Positions 63,761 through 64,000 of a stretch of 64,000 nucleotides of DNA are shown piece after piece. Made by a program: the position numbers and the translations under genes. The stretch covers positions 2,940,001-3,004,000 of the forward strand of contig NC_019738.1 in NCBI RefSeq assembly GCF_000317515.1, read 5' to 3'. Position 1 is the stretch's first letter. Each line of letters begins with the position of its first letter. This DNA comes from Allocoleopsis franciscana PCC 7113 (GTDB lineage Bacteria; Cyanobacteriota; Cyanobacteriia; Cyanobacteriales; Coleofasciculaceae). The notes under the pieces are model-generated. The model was not told the origin of the DNA and searched no databases. It was given only the letters and a program-made list of their open reading frames with translations.

Positions 63761-63848
63761 ATGTCTCAAGACAACTTAGAGCGGTTCTGCCAATTAGTTA
63801 AGAGAAAATCAGGCACTTGAAGTAACCTGTTTCACAGTTTTAGATTGA
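63761..63848 (+). pseudogene. Frameshifted, truncated Nif11 peptide gene (3)
   Basis: ATG 63761 gives MSQDNLERFCQLV then a frameshift and stop at 63820. If one A is removed from the run at 63800-63801 the frame continues RENQALEVTCFTVLD to 63848. The 42 bp before the ATG match the region upstream of Nif11 gene 1 (CCTG(A/C)TATACT(C/T)TTGCGATA, then TTTTGGGAAAA), so a promoter and leader were copied with it. Confidence 0.65.
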
Positions 63849-63863
63849 ATGTCACTGACATAA

Positions 63864-63977
63864 GAGCCTTGAAATAAATTTCAGGCTCAAAGCTTAAGTA
63901 AGCTTTAGCTTACTAAATAAGCATTTCAACCCGTTAAAACGGGTTTCAGCTTTTAGCCCGAACTTTAGTTCAGGGCT
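63864..63977. repeat. Array of four short hairpins
   Basis: Palindromes in series: GAGCCTTGAAAT/ATTTCAGGCTC, AGTAAGCTTTAGCTTACT, ACCCGTTAAAACGGGT and AGCCCGAACTTTAGTTCAGGGCT. It is the same design as the array at 31815-31870. Nothing else was seen in 63488-63718 and 63849-64000. Confidence 0.6.
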
Positions 63978-64000
63978 TAAGTCAGTGCCATCCGTTTTAG

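Noticed and set aside
1-64000. CRISPR array, tRNA or rRNA genes
   Set aside because: No regularly spaced repeat-spacer pattern, no cloverleaf with TTCRA/CCA features and no rRNA-like sequence were noticed; the tandem repeats present are coding or contiguous.

Overview
The window is a cyanobacterial chromosome segment. The strongest evidence is a complete C-phycocyanin operon (cpcB-cpcA-two rod linkers-cpcD-cpcE-cpcF, 32.5-37.7 kb) with a rod-core linker (cpcG) and a CpcS-type bilin lyase just upstream. The HIP1 octamer GCGATCGC is very frequent, palindromic GC-rich dispersed repeats are many, and CHAT, Uma2, STAND and Nif11 families are present. This points to a large-genome, probably filamentous cyanobacterium; genus and species cannot be read from the sequence.

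1-14.3 kb: a divergent, oxygenase-rich cluster. The minus-strand arm (GH3-family amido synthetase running off the left edge, hexapeptide-repeat acyltransferase, fatty-acid-hydroxylase-type diiron membrane enzyme, Rieske oxygenase, [2Fe-2S] ferredoxin, AurF-like diiron protein, ferritin-like diiron protein, second Rieske oxygenase, GNAT-like protein) has very tight or overlapping gene junctions. The plus-strand arm has a secreted SnoaL-like protein, a GT2 glycosyltransferase, an AT-rich OST-HTH gene, an N-acyl-D-amino-acid deacylase-like amidohydrolase, an Mpo1-like protein and a third Rieske oxygenase. It looks like an undescribed pathway for a lipid or N-acyl compound.

14.8-27.3 kb: signalling and conflict-type genes. 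They include a histidine kinase with an ethylene-receptor-type copper-binding membrane domain, a HEAT-repeat/transmembrane/NTPase receptor, two Uma2 proteins, a membrane STAND ATPase, a second STAND gene broken by an amber codon, a small gene broken by a 26-bp tandem duplication, a small PW-motif protein behind a structured leader, and an RluD-type pseudouridine synthase.

27.2-37.7 kb: phycobilisome genes, interrupted by a coiled-coil protein made of near-identical 39-residue repeats, a CHAT-domain remnant and about 1 kb of repeat-rich intergenic DNA holding the likely cpc promoter.

37.7-59.4 kb: two paralogous TPR-CHAT caspase-like proteins bracket a two-partner-secretion exoprotein (TpsA), a CHASE2 cyclase, a DUF928 protein, a hybrid histidine kinase and the matching TpsB transporter. 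Also inside are a DECD-box RNA helicase, an XRE regulator with a clear operator-like palindrome, an HNH-like protein, a BrnT toxin pair and a DCC-family thioredoxin-like protein.

59.5-64 kb: a Nif11/RiPP locus with two intact Nif11 peptides lacking a double-glycine site, a B12-type radical SAM maturase, an unknown partner protein, and a third, frameshifted Nif11 copy that keeps the same leader DNA.

The best candidates for new biology are the CHAT-TPS-CHASE2-DUF928 assembly, the Nif11/radical-SAM locus, the oxygenase cluster, and a covarying RNA hairpin shared by two related small genes. All functions are inferred from motifs read by eye; no database search was run.
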